DNA from: Prevotellaceae bacterium HUN156
Lineage (GTDB): Bacteria > Bacteroidota > Bacteroidia > Bacteroidales > Bacteroidaceae
Direction: 5' to 3'
Assembly (NCBI GenBank): GCA_900119285.1
Contig: FPIT01000003.1
Location: forward strand, 372,001 to 436,000
Length of the DNA stretch: 64,000 nucleotides
Shown: piece by piece, positions 7,460 through 16,433 of the stretch
How positions within the stretch are numbered: the stretch's first letter is position 1
How the letters are laid out: each line of letters starts with the position of its first letter
The notes under the pieces: model-generated
What the model was told of the DNA's origin: nothing
The model's database searches: none
The model's input: the letters and a program-made list of their open reading frames with translations, nothing else
Made by a program: the position numbers and the translations under genes

Positions 7460-7583
7460 AGTTTTTGTTTTTTAGGATTTAATAATATCTCGTGTTTTTT
7501 ATGATAACAAGCACACATCATCATTCTGCTTGCAAATTTAGAAAAATTATTTGTAAGTGCAAAGTTTTCTCGGAAAAAAGTAG

Positions 7584-7591
7584 TACCTTTG
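7584..7591 (+). promoter_or_regulatory. Promoter -7 element of TPR-AraC regulator
   Basis: TACCTTTG 32 bp before the start codon. The -33 region (AAAG at 19-bp spacing) is non-consensus, so the promoter may be weak or activator dependent. Confidence 0.5.
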
Positions 7592-7622
7592 CGTCCCAAA
7601 AGACTAATGTACTAGAATAATC

Positions 7623-9179
7623 ATGCGAATTGGTAACAGTTGCTGGATAATACTGTTTTTTCTGTGGATGACAGTCCATCATGCAATGGCAAAAGATGAT
7701 CGTGAAGACGATGGAGCATTGCATCGGTTGTCGTCTGAAGAATTAATGGAGAAAGGTCGTAATAATTTCTCTCAACGTAATCCTGCTAAGGCTTTAGCAT
7801 GCTTTACAATTGTCTGTAAGCGTAAGGCCGACAATCAGGAACAGCTCCAGTTGCGCATCAGAGCCTTGAATAACTGCGGATGTGTGTATAAGTTTTCTTA
7901 TTTTGACTATATCCGTGCTTATGAATATTTTATAAAAGCTTACGACCTCTGCGAACAACTTGGCTATGACGACTTTCTGCCAATCATCATGGTGAACTTG
8001 GGTGACCTGTTCAACGACTATAGTCTGAACTATGACTCAAAGCCTTTGGCTAAACAGGCTAAAGAGCTATTTGATAAATGTATCAGTAAGGCCTACGAGA
8101 CTAAAAACTGGGAACTGCTGACAACCTCCTTCTTCAATCTGGCTAACCAAAACTATCAGCTAGATTTGAAGAAATATAACATGCTCTTCTCAAAGGAAAT
8201 ACCTGATAGTACTCCCGACCTTGCCTATGCCCGTCTGCAGTACAAGGGCATACAGTTTATGCAGCAGCATCAGTACGACAAGGCTCGTGAGTGTTTTGAG
8301 CGCCAGATGCAGAATATCAATACACGATGGGCACCAGAGCGCGACTCTTTGGCATCGTATATGAGCATTGCTTCGACTTATCAGCAAGAGAATGATTATC
8401 TACATGCTATAGAGTGCCTGACTAAGGCTCTTCAGCTGACTTTCGACAAGAAACTCAACGATCTCTCGCCTGGAATCTGTCGAAAGTTGTCTGAACAGTA
8501 TCATATAATGGGAGACGAAGAGCAGTCTGCCAGTTACCATCAACGCTATATTGAAATGATGGATAAGACGCATGCCAAGCAGTTGGCGCATATTGCCGAG
8601 CTGAATTATATTAGCCAGTTGGAGAAAAAAGAAAAGCATACACAAGAACTGGAGCAGCGCCAGCGTTTGCAGCAACTGATTATTTTGGCGGGAATGTTTG
8701 TTCTTGTTGTTGTTCTGACAACTGCAATCATACTGTGGGATAAGAATCGTCAGGTGAAGCGTGTGGAAGCGGACGAGCAGAGTCTGCGAAAAGCTTACAG
8801 TAGAAGCAGTCTTAATGACGAGCAGCGTGAATCGTTGGTATTGCGTATTGAGGAAACCCTAAACGATGCAGACGTTATCTGTCAGCAAGACTTTACCCTG
8901 AATAAACTGGCAAAACTCATTAATTCAAATACTACCTACACTTCGCAGGTAATTAATGAGAAGTATGGTATGACCTTTAGTAATCTTTTGGGAAGCCGTC
9001 GTGTGAAGATTGCCTGTCAATGGATGGATAATCCAGAGCGCTATGGCAATATCACCATCGAGGCTATCGCATCGGGTACTGGCTTTAAATCACGTACAGC
9101 TTTTGTCAATGCCTTTAAGCGCGAGACGGGATTGAAACCCTCGGAATATCTGCGAATGGCAATCTCCAAACAGGAGTAA
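7623..9179 (+). CDS. Membrane-anchored TPR protein with C-terminal AraC-type HTH
   Basis: 518 residues. Signal-like segment at residues ~8-22 (WIILFFLWMTVHHAMA), then helical TPR-like repeats over roughly 35-310, a coiled stretch, a transmembrane helix at ~350-372 (LIILAGMFVLVVVLTTAIILW), and a cytoplasmic C-terminal AraC-family DNA-binding domain at ~420-515 with the second HTH ITIEAIASGTGFKSRTAF followed by FKRETGLKPSEYLR. This layout is a Bacteroidetes family of one-component regulators that sense something through the periplasmic TPRs. It is directly upstream of, and co-directional with, the secreted-protein run at 9317-20393 and is the obvious candidate regulator for it (inference from position). 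Confidence 0.85.
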   Translation: MRIGNSCWIILFFLWMTVHHAMAKDDREDDGALHRLSSEELMEKGRNNFSQRNPAKALACFTIVCKRKADNQEQLQLRIRALNNCGCVYKFSYFDYIRAYEYFIKAYDLCEQLGYDDFLPIIMVNLGDLFNDYSLNYDSKPLAKQAKELFDKCISKAYETKNWELLTTSFFNLANQNYQLDLKKYNMLFSKEIPDSTPDLAYARLQYKGIQFMQQHQYDKARECFERQMQNINTRWAPERDSLASYMSIASTYQQENDYLHAIECLTKALQLTFDKKLNDLSPGICRKLSEQYHIMGDEEQSASYHQRYIEMMDKTHAKQLAHIAELNYISQLEKKEKHTQELEQRQRLQQLIILAGMFVLVVVLTTAIILWDKNRQVKRVEADEQSLRKAYSRSSLNDEQRESLVLRIEETLNDADVICQQDFTLNKLAKLINSNTTYTSQVINEKYGMTFSNLLGSRRVKIACQWMDNPERYGNITIEAIASGTGFKSRTAFVNAFKRETGLKPSEYLRMAISKQE

Positions 9180-9208
9180 AATACCCAAATTTTTGTGCAT
9201 ATTTATAA

Positions 9209-9237
9209 ATATGGACGAATGAGATGTCGTCCTATAT
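9209..9237. promoter_or_regulatory. Inverted repeat between regulator and secreted-protein operon
   Basis: GGACGA at 9213-9218 pairs with TCGTCC at 9227-9232 around an 8-base loop, with AT extension on both sides. There is no T-run. It could be an operator or a weak terminator; 9263-9270 TAATTTTG-like bases may be the -7 box for the operon. Confidence 0.4.
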
Positions 9238-9316
9238 GTAAATTTTGTGAATAAAATGATAATTTTGTGCCGCAAATTGTAACAAAATGAAACAAAAACC
9301 ATAAATAGACGTACAA

Positions 9317-10657
9317 ATGAACAAAAAAACAATGATTGCACTCCTGTGCATGGCAACAATGGTGGTAAATGCACAAGTAACACTTAAAGGTATTGGTCAC
9401 GACAATCGCTACAAGAAAAATGGTGAAGTGTGTCAGATGGAGTCTGAATATGTAGGTTGGAATGCTGACCTTCAGAAAGCCATCTTTATTGTAGAGAATG
9501 GTATCTATGATATGACTTGGAACGGAAGTGCTCTGACAGCACCAGCAAGAAATCCTGAAGTGGTGAAGTCGGAGATTATGGCTAATGCCGATAAGGCTCT
9601 GTGGGCTACTAACTTTAATATGATGTATGGCAACTCTGGCGCTGCCTATGTCGATGGTAAGTTGGTAACCGTTTTCTCACGCGATGAATCTTCGACTGTT
9701 GATGAGGAGTTATTTCGTGTTTGCAAATGGGATGCTGCTACGGGTGACCTGCTGAGCAATAAGATTTATCCAAAGAGTAGTTGTCTGGAATCAGCAGGTA
9801 TGTCATACAATCCTGTTGACGGAAAGGTTTATGGATTGTTCTATCTGACAGGCAATCAGTTGCCCAGCGAGATTACGGATGATCCTGACTATTTCGAAGA
9901 TAAGGATGATGACCTGACTGACGGTGATGCTGGCTATGCAATCTGTACTATCGACCTGGAAACTATGAAGATTATGCCCATCACTCATGGACTCTATTAC
10001 TATAATTTCGTAACCTTCGCCATTAATAGCGAGGGACGCGCCTTTGCGCTGACCAGTGGTGGTGTTAATGCAACCCCTGGTGATGATGGTAAAGTACGTG
10101 ATATCAATAATGAGTTGACTGGTGCACAACTCTATGAGTTTGACCTTACCACAGGACTGATGAAGACCAAGCCTGTGGAGAAGACTGATCCAACAACAGG
10201 TGAGAAATATACCGAAAATGCTCCCTTGGTAGGAGCTACGGGCTACTGCTCACAGTATCGTCGTCAGTCAGCATGCTTTGCTAAAAGCAATCCTAATAAG
10301 ATGTATTGGAATGGATACTATAATAGTGGTAAGGGTATCAATGACTGGGGCTCTTGGGGGGCGCTGCCCGACAGAGAATGGGAAAGCAACGGAAAATACG
10401 ATACTTGTCTCTATGAAGTAGATATCACCACTGGTGAGGCAACTCGTCTGGCTAAGATTGACAAGCGTTGGATATTCTCATGCTTGTGGGTTGATGGAGA
10501 CGACTGCAGCGATGGTTCTCCTATTACAGAAATCAAGGACGTTAAGAGTAATACAGCTGGAACAGATGCCGCTATCTACAACTTGCAGGGACAGCGCGTG
10601 AAGACAGCGCGAAAAGGTCTGTTCATTCAGAACGGGAAAGTATTTATGGCAAAGTGA
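9317..10657 (+). CDS. Secreted beta-propeller-like protein with NGK-type C-terminal tail
   Basis: 446 residues. Signal peptide MNKKTMIALLCMATMVVNAQ. The body is rich in repeated beta-strand segments of the kind AGMSYNPVDGKVYGLFY, YAICTIDLETMKIMPI and YEFDLTTGLMK, which suggest a beta-propeller; the same phrases recur in the N-terminal third of the 13095-16403 protein, so the two are related there. The C-terminus AIYNLQGQRVKTARKGLFI ending NGKVFMAK is the tail shared by seven proteins of this window. First of a five-gene co-directional run (30 bp to the next gene). Ligand unknown; probably cell-surface or extracellular. Confidence 0.75.
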   Translation: MNKKTMIALLCMATMVVNAQVTLKGIGHDNRYKKNGEVCQMESEYVGWNADLQKAIFIVENGIYDMTWNGSALTAPARNPEVVKSEIMANADKALWATNFNMMYGNSGAAYVDGKLVTVFSRDESSTVDEELFRVCKWDAATGDLLSNKIYPKSSCLESAGMSYNPVDGKVYGLFYLTGNQLPSEITDDPDYFEDKDDDLTDGDAGYAICTIDLETMKIMPITHGLYYYNFVTFAINSEGRAFALTSGGVNATPGDDGKVRDINNELTGAQLYEFDLTTGLMKTKPVEKTDPTTGEKYTENAPLVGATGYCSQYRRQSACFAKSNPNKMYWNGYYNSGKGINDWGSWGALPDREWESNGKYDTCLYEVDITTGEATRLAKIDKRWIFSCLWVDGDDCSDGSPITEIKDVKSNTAGTDAAIYNLQGQRVKTARKGLFIQNGKVFMAK

Positions 10658-10687
10658 TAATCCTTTTGACAATCTAACACAATAAAA

Positions 10688-13051
10688 ATGAATAAGATTA
10701 ACTATTTAAAAACTATCAATGCTAGTATGTTACGAAAGGCTAAAAACATTGTATTAGTTTTTTCTGTATTATTCGCATTGTACGTCAGTGCGGATGATGT
10801 GGTGAAAAACTCTAAGGTAAAACACACAACGCAACTTGGTATGCCAGCTCCTATGGCCTATCAGGTCACGGAAGGAAAGTTGAACACTCCGCAGACATTG
10901 CGTCGTACTGCTGCCAACGGCATGACTGCCGACTTTAGCGTACAGGGTGCAACGTCAAGTGTTGATGTGTGGAGTGAGAATTTCGACAGCGACGAGCGTG
11001 ATGCTAAGGGCAATCTGATACTCTCAGGTTGGACACTGGATCAGGGCGAAGGCAATGTTGTCACCTTTACCAAAGAGAAGAAGGATTTCAATACCATCAA
11101 CGAGAATGATGTTTACTCCTTACATATTGACGGTCCTTATCAAGCATATAAGCGTACCAAGGCTTCGGCAACCAGTTCTGCCGTCAGTGTTCCAGCTAAC
11201 GGTCAGCTGCATGCCTATATCCGCATGTCACCGACATGGAATAAGTACGTCACCTTGGCTATTCAAGTATCTACCGATGATTTTGAGACACAGACTGAGG
11301 TATGGAACAGTAAGGAAGTGACTGAGGGATCAGCTCGTTGGATAGCTGTAGATGCAGATTTGTCAGCCTTTGTAGGCAAGCAGATTAAGATACGTCTTTT
11401 CTGGGGACCAGGTACCGATGATACTTTCAATACTGGCGGATACATGGGTGACTTCTATGTCGATGGTCTGTCGGTGACAGGTGTGCAGTCTGTTGACCAA
11501 ATCAGTGTCATGGCTGGCGATGTCATCCAGTTTGTTGATCTCACCACTGGTGGCGAGCCTACTTCTTGGCAGTGGTCGTTCCCTGGCGGCACACCATCTT
11601 CATCAACAGAGCAGTCGCCAACGGTCTATTATACGGCAGGCGGCACCTACGACGTTACCCTGCGTGTCACCAATGCTGATGGCAGCGACGAGGTTACCAA
11701 GACAGCCTTTGTTAGTGTCGAGGCAGAGGCACCTCAGTGTGGCGTGCAGTTCCCTGCCGACTTCCGTACTATGGAGCAGCCCCGCATGCGCATGGTGGCT
11801 CCACTGGCCCCAGTGGAGTACAAAGATGCCTCAGAAGGTTTCCCCACCGATTTCACTTGGGCTATGTATACACCATACGACCTAGCCAAAGCTGAAGGTC
11901 TCTTTACCCCCAATGATATTTACACAACACAAGACGTGACCTATAATCACAACACCCTTGGAAAGTGCTATGTGCTGCACACGTCACAGAACTCAGAAGG
12001 CTATACCTTTGTTGACGACTCAGTACAGGTACAGTTTGGAGGTTTCGTTTCCAACTTTCAACCTAAGGACAGCTATCAGACCAACTTTGTTGATGGCGAG
12101 TTGACACTGCCAGGTGCCAACAAGATGGGCATTACAGCATGGGCGGAACGTATCTCGAAGCCTTCTGTGCCAGTGGTACTCGAAGGCATGTATGTTGCCT
12201 TCACTAAGGCCTCGGCTGAAGAACTGGTTGACCAGATATCCCCGGTAACCTTTTACCTTTACACCAGTGAAAATGGACTGCCGGGCCAGCCTATCGAAAT
12301 GCTTGACAGCTGGACACTCAGTGAACTCAATTATGCCATGAATACCAACAACGGCTTTGTCACCATAGAATTAGGACGTCGCATCATCATCGACCAGGAG
12401 GTATTCCTCGTCATTGGCGGCATTCCTGAGAAGAATGACCAACTGGAGTGTGCCATCGGTATGGCTCCTATGCGCGACTACGGAAACACCGCCTTCATGC
12501 TGAACAAGGGTACGTGGCGTCCCTTCACTGGCTTTTTCCAGCCAGCCCCTGGTGGTCAGACCTCCCTCTCTGTATTCCCCTATTTCAACCACTCAGTGCT
12601 TATTCCTGCTCAAGTCAGCGACCAAGGTGCTATCACCATGGGTAGCAATGTCACTGAGGTTGGCCCTCAGGCTGGCACTACCAATGTCCCTGTCTTTGCA
12701 AATTTAGGTATCTACAAATACTTAGGCACCAATGCCAACTGGTGCCGTATTCTTGGAACCCCAGGTGAATACACCGTCGATAGCGTAAAGGTAGAGTTTG
12801 ATGCACTTCCTGACGGCATAGACCAGCGCGAGGCTGTTATTAGTGTTACCGATAGTATCCAAACGCTCGACCTCATCGTTCGTCAGGATCGTAGCATCAG
12901 CACCCCCATCCAGATGATTTCTACTACTAACAATCCAGTTACCATTGAGCACTTCGACCTGCAGGGCCGTCGCATTAATGCCATGCGTCAGCCTCGTGGC
13001 ATCATCATAGAACGCCGCAATGGACAGGTGCGAAAGGTTATGGGCAAGTAA
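10688..13051 (+). CDS. Secreted modular protein with PKD domain
   Basis: 787 residues. Hydrophobic export segment at residues ~20-37 (NIVLVFSVLFALYVSA). Modules in order: a jelly-roll of the choice-of-anchor J kind at ~95-265 (WSENFDSDERDAKGN through FYVDGLSVTG), a PKD domain at ~272-345 (DVIQFVDLTTGGEPTSWQWS, then YDVTLRVTNADGS), a long beta-rich region, and a BACON-like segment at ~680-755 (WCRILGTPGEYTVDSVKV to LIVRQD). The tail EHFDLQGRRINAMRQPRGII is a diverged version of the shared C-terminal motif. PKD and BACON modules usually mediate carbohydrate or protein contacts; no catalytic residues are visible. Confidence 0.75.
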   Translation: MNKINYLKTINASMLRKAKNIVLVFSVLFALYVSADDVVKNSKVKHTTQLGMPAPMAYQVTEGKLNTPQTLRRTAANGMTADFSVQGATSSVDVWSENFDSDERDAKGNLILSGWTLDQGEGNVVTFTKEKKDFNTINENDVYSLHIDGPYQAYKRTKASATSSAVSVPANGQLHAYIRMSPTWNKYVTLAIQVSTDDFETQTEVWNSKEVTEGSARWIAVDADLSAFVGKQIKIRLFWGPGTDDTFNTGGYMGDFYVDGLSVTGVQSVDQISVMAGDVIQFVDLTTGGEPTSWQWSFPGGTPSSSTEQSPTVYYTAGGTYDVTLRVTNADGSDEVTKTAFVSVEAEAPQCGVQFPADFRTMEQPRMRMVAPLAPVEYKDASEGFPTDFTWAMYTPYDLAKAEGLFTPNDIYTTQDVTYNHNTLGKCYVLHTSQNSEGYTFVDDSVQVQFGGFVSNFQPKDSYQTNFVDGELTLPGANKMGITAWAERISKPSVPVVLEGMYVAFTKASAEELVDQISPVTFYLYTSENGLPGQPIEMLDSWTLSELNYAMNTNNGFVTIELGRRIIIDQEVFLVIGGIPEKNDQLECAIGMAPMRDYGNTAFMLNKGTWRPFTGFFQPAPGGQTSLSVFPYFNHSVLIPAQVSDQGAITMGSNVTEVGPQAGTTNVPVFANLGIYKYLGTNANWCRILGTPGEYTVDSVKVEFDALPDGIDQREAVISVTDSIQTLDLIVRQDRSISTPIQMISTTNNPVTIEHFDLQGRRINAMRQPRGIIIERRNGQVRKVMGK

Positions 13052-13094
13052 TAATTATAATTCCATCCAAATAAAAAACTAAAGCATAAAACTG

Positions 13095-16000
13095 ATGAAA
13101 CATTATCTTAACTTACGTCATTACAAGCGACTGCTCTTCATGTTCCTCATTTGCTTTGCAGGAAGTATTAGTACAGCATGGTCACAAAAGGCTTTACCAA
13201 AGAAGTTTATAGCCGATAATAGCGGAATGGCTAAAACTCCCAAATCAAGTACGCTAACCATCATTGCAGGAGTGGTGAAAGCTGACTCTTGGACGTTGGG
13301 AAACAATAAGGAAGGAATATATCGTTTAGAAGTGAAGGAAGACGGACAACTGGTGCAGCTCAATGACGACCGTGACGTGCTTCTGGCACCGCTCGGTGGT
13401 GCTGTCTATCAGGATGGCACGATGTATGGTATCCATTTCAAGCAAGAATGGGATGATTACGACCAGGCATTTACCTATACCATCTACAATGTCGCTTATG
13501 ACATGGATTCTTGGACCCGTACGAAAGCACAGGCACTGAACAGCATGTACGGCAACCTTATCTCCAGCTGTGGAATAACTCACGACCCCGTGACGGGCCT
13601 CAACTACGGAATCTTCTATAACTTCAACATGAACTATGAGGTTATCAACCGTAAGCTCGCTACCATTGACTTTGTCAATACAGAGACTTCTGGTGCTCCG
13701 AAGAAACAAATTATTGGTATCGTCGACACGCCTTTCGCTGCTATTGCCGCTAGTGATAATGGTTTCCTCTACGGAGTAGGTCAGGATGGCTACCTTTATA
13801 TCATAGACAAGGAGTTAGAGGCTGAAGCTAATAGTGTCGCCGTCTATCCTCTTGGCGACTTAGGCATAGAAGACATCTCCACTAACCCCAGTTCGATGGT
13901 GTTCGATCCCAACACAAAGAAGCTCTATTGGAGTTATGTTTCAACAAATCAGAAGAGTTATCTCTATGAGATTAACTATACCATCGGACAGGTGTCGGCT
14001 ACTCGCATCATGCAATTGCCCGACAATGCCTATCTTGTTAATATGTATATTGCACCTATGGAGGCTGCCGACGATGCTCCCGCTGCGGTCAGCAACCTGA
14101 CAGCATCCTTCGAGGGTGAGCAGACCACTGGCACTGTGTCCTTTACAATGCCAACGCTCTCCTATAGCGATGATCCCCTTGATGGCGAACTATCATATAC
14201 CATTTATGCCGATGGTGAGGCAGTAGCAACGGGTACGGCACAGGTTGGTGCCGAGGTCGCACAGCAAACGACTGTTGCTTCCGAAGGTCGTGACGTGGTA
14301 ATCAGCGTGGCTGCAAAGAACGCTGCAGGCGAGGGACCATTAGCAAAGTCTACTGTTTATATCGGCAGGGACACCCCACAGGCCGTTAGCGATCTTCACC
14401 TGAAGTACAACAACGAGAGTGAGTATATGACCCTCACCTGGAAGGAACCCACAGAGGGCATCCATGGTATTACGCTTACCCAGCGAAACCTAGAATACAA
14501 TGTTGTCCGCCAGCCCGACGGCGTCACTGTAGCCCAAGGACTGAAATTGCCCACCTTTGGTGAGAAAATTGTTAAGACCTCTGAACTGAAGAGTTACTAC
14601 TACGATGTGGTAGTGCTGAATGGTAGCCATGAAAGTGAGGTGGCCACCTCTAACAAAGTCATAGTAGGACAAGCACTTGTGCCTCCTTTCGATGAGAACT
14701 TCACCACTCAGGAAGGCTTCGACCGCTTCATTGTTGTCGATGCCAACAACGATGGTAAGACTTGGAAGCGTCTTCATAAGACTTACACGTATTCCGGCAC
14801 TACCGTCGATTACGCACAGATAATTGCCGGATACCAGAATGCCGACGACGACTATTTGCTCACACCGCCATTGCAGTTGCAGAATGGTGGACGCTACACG
14901 CTGACCTTCACCGCTTCTAAGGGCTATGCAGCAGCAAAGTACGACCAGAAACTCCGTGTACTCATCGGTATGGGCGACGATCTGGCCGACTACGACGTAG
15001 TGATGGACAATGTTGAGGTGACCGACGTGAACTTTGAGACTTTCACCGCTGAAATACCTATTACTGCGGACGGTATCTACCAGATTGCTATTCACGCTAT
15101 CAGCGATGCCGGTTCCGACCAGTTGAACATCGATGAACTGCACCTCTCTACATCGTTAGTAGCTACAGCTCCCGAAGCAGCTCAGAACATTGTGGCCACA
15201 GCCAATGCAGATGGCTATTTGAGCGGTACCGTTACCTTTACGGCTCCCTCCAAGAATCTCCACGGCGACGAGCTTACAGCTATAAGCCGCATCATAGCTA
15301 TTGACGATGACGACAACATCCTTGGTAATCTTGATAATCCTACGCCTGGAACACAGTGTACCATGGATATTAACAACCTGAAGAATGGTACTAACACCTA
15401 TTACCTCGTGGCCTATAACGGCAACGATAGAGGTGCCAAAGCTCCGTTCACACTCTTTGCAGGTCAAGACTATCCGATGCAGCCCATTGGCGTATCACTT
15501 ACTGACAATGGCACAGAGGCAATACTCACATGGCAGGCTCCCACAAAGGGACTTAACGGACTGACACTTAACCCTGACCTGCTTACCTATAACCTCTATA
15601 GTATTGCAGCCGACGGCTCTCCTGCTCTCATCAAGGCGGGTATAAAGTCACCCTACAGAACAGGTGTACCCACTGCAACTGGTAATCAGCAGCTGCTCTA
15701 CTATGCCATCGATGCACAGAACAGTGCTGGTCTTTCCGAACTCGTGGCCACCAACAGTCTCGTAATAGGCCAACCATATACGCTGCCATACATTGATGTC
15801 TTCGACAAGACAAACCAACAATTCGTCTGGATTGAGGGCGACTATGCCGACTGGAACATTGGACTGGTAAAGATGTCCAGTGACGGCGATGAAAATGGCT
15901 ACGCTTTAGCCTTTCAGCCCAACCGTGCTGACTTTGGCAACTATAATCTCGGCAAACTCACGCTGAATGGTGCTACACAACCCACACTCAGCTTTGACTA

Positions 16001-16403
16001 CTATGCTATACCTGCCTCTCAACCGGCTACGCTCAGCGTACTCGCCGATACTCATCAGAATGGCAATACTGACCTCCTTACCACCATCGACTATCAGAAG
16101 GAGACGGCGGAAGGATGGAAGCATGTCACCCTCGACCTTAGTAAATATGTGAGCGAACCTTATATCATCGTGAAGTTTGCTATGGCAAGCCTCAAGGATG
16201 CCGCAAACGAGGTAGTCATCATTTTTGATGACGTTCGCATAGAGGACGAGGCAGCTTCTGCCATCTCGGAACATACCAGTGAAGGCGCAAATACCAAAGC
16301 TGCACGAAAAGGTATCTTCCGACTCGACGGCACTCGCGTCAATGTTGGTGCTCTGACTAAGGGACTTTACATCATCGACGGTCGCAAGACGGTAGTAAAA
16401 TAG
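13095..16403 (+). CDS. Secreted protein with beta-propeller-like, FN3 and jelly-roll modules
   Basis: 1102 residues. Signal peptide near 14-31 (LLFMFLICFAGSISTAWS). Residues ~50-320 are propeller-like and related to the 9317-10657 protein (GITHDPVTGLNYGIFYNFN). Then come fibronectin type III-like repeats (~325-510), a choice-of-anchor J jelly roll (~520-690; PPFDENFTTQEGFDRF to LNIDELHL), more FN3-like repeats (~695-890), and a second jelly roll (~900-1050; LPYIDVFDKTNQQF to IIFDDVRIED). Tail GIFRLDGTRVNVGALTKGLY, ending IIDGRKTVVK. Large adhesin-type architecture without an enzyme motif. Third gene of the run, 43 bp after the preceding gene and 30 bp before the next. Confidence 0.75.
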   Translation: MKHYLNLRHYKRLLFMFLICFAGSISTAWSQKALPKKFIADNSGMAKTPKSSTLTIIAGVVKADSWTLGNNKEGIYRLEVKEDGQLVQLNDDRDVLLAPLGGAVYQDGTMYGIHFKQEWDDYDQAFTYTIYNVAYDMDSWTRTKAQALNSMYGNLISSCGITHDPVTGLNYGIFYNFNMNYEVINRKLATIDFVNTETSGAPKKQIIGIVDTPFAAIAASDNGFLYGVGQDGYLYIIDKELEAEANSVAVYPLGDLGIEDISTNPSSMVFDPNTKKLYWSYVSTNQKSYLYEINYTIGQVSATRIMQLPDNAYLVNMYIAPMEAADDAPAAVSNLTASFEGEQTTGTVSFTMPTLSYSDDPLDGELSYTIYADGEAVATGTAQVGAEVAQQTTVASEGRDVVISVAAKNAAGEGPLAKSTVYIGRDTPQAVSDLHLKYNNESEYMTLTWKEPTEGIHGITLTQRNLEYNVVRQPDGVTVAQGLKLPTFGEKIVKTSELKSYYYDVVVLNGSHESEVATSNKVIVGQALVPPFDENFTTQEGFDRFIVVDANNDGKTWKRLHKTYTYSGTTVDYAQIIAGYQNADDDYLLTPPLQLQNGGRYTLTFTASKGYAAAKYDQKLRVLIGMGDDLADYDVVMDNVEVTDVNFETFTAEIPITADGIYQIAIHAISDAGSDQLNIDELHLSTSLVATAPEAAQNIVATANADGYLSGTVTFTAPSKNLHGDELTAISRIIAIDDDDNILGNLDNPTPGTQCTMDINNLKNGTNTYYLVAYNGNDRGAKAPFTLFAGQDYPMQPIGVSLTDNGTEAILTWQAPTKGLNGLTLNPDLLTYNLYSIAADGSPALIKAGIKSPYRTGVPTATGNQQLLYYAIDAQNSAGLSELVATNSLVIGQPYTLPYIDVFDKTNQQFVWIEGDYADWNIGLVKMSSDGDENGYALAFQPNRADFGNYNLGKLTLNGATQPTLSFDYYAIPASQPATLSVLADTHQNGNTDLLTTIDYQKETAEGWKHVTLDLSKYVSEPYIIVKFAMASLKDAANEVVIIFDDVRIEDEAASAISEHTSEGANTKAARKGIFRLDGTRVNVGALTKGLYIIDGRKTVVK

Positions 16404-16433
16404 ACACAAGGACTATTAAAGATTTAAATATTT

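Noticed and set aside
14490..15143. 217-codon antisense frame in the FN3/jelly-roll gene
   Set aside because: Shadow of a biased coding strand; no support.
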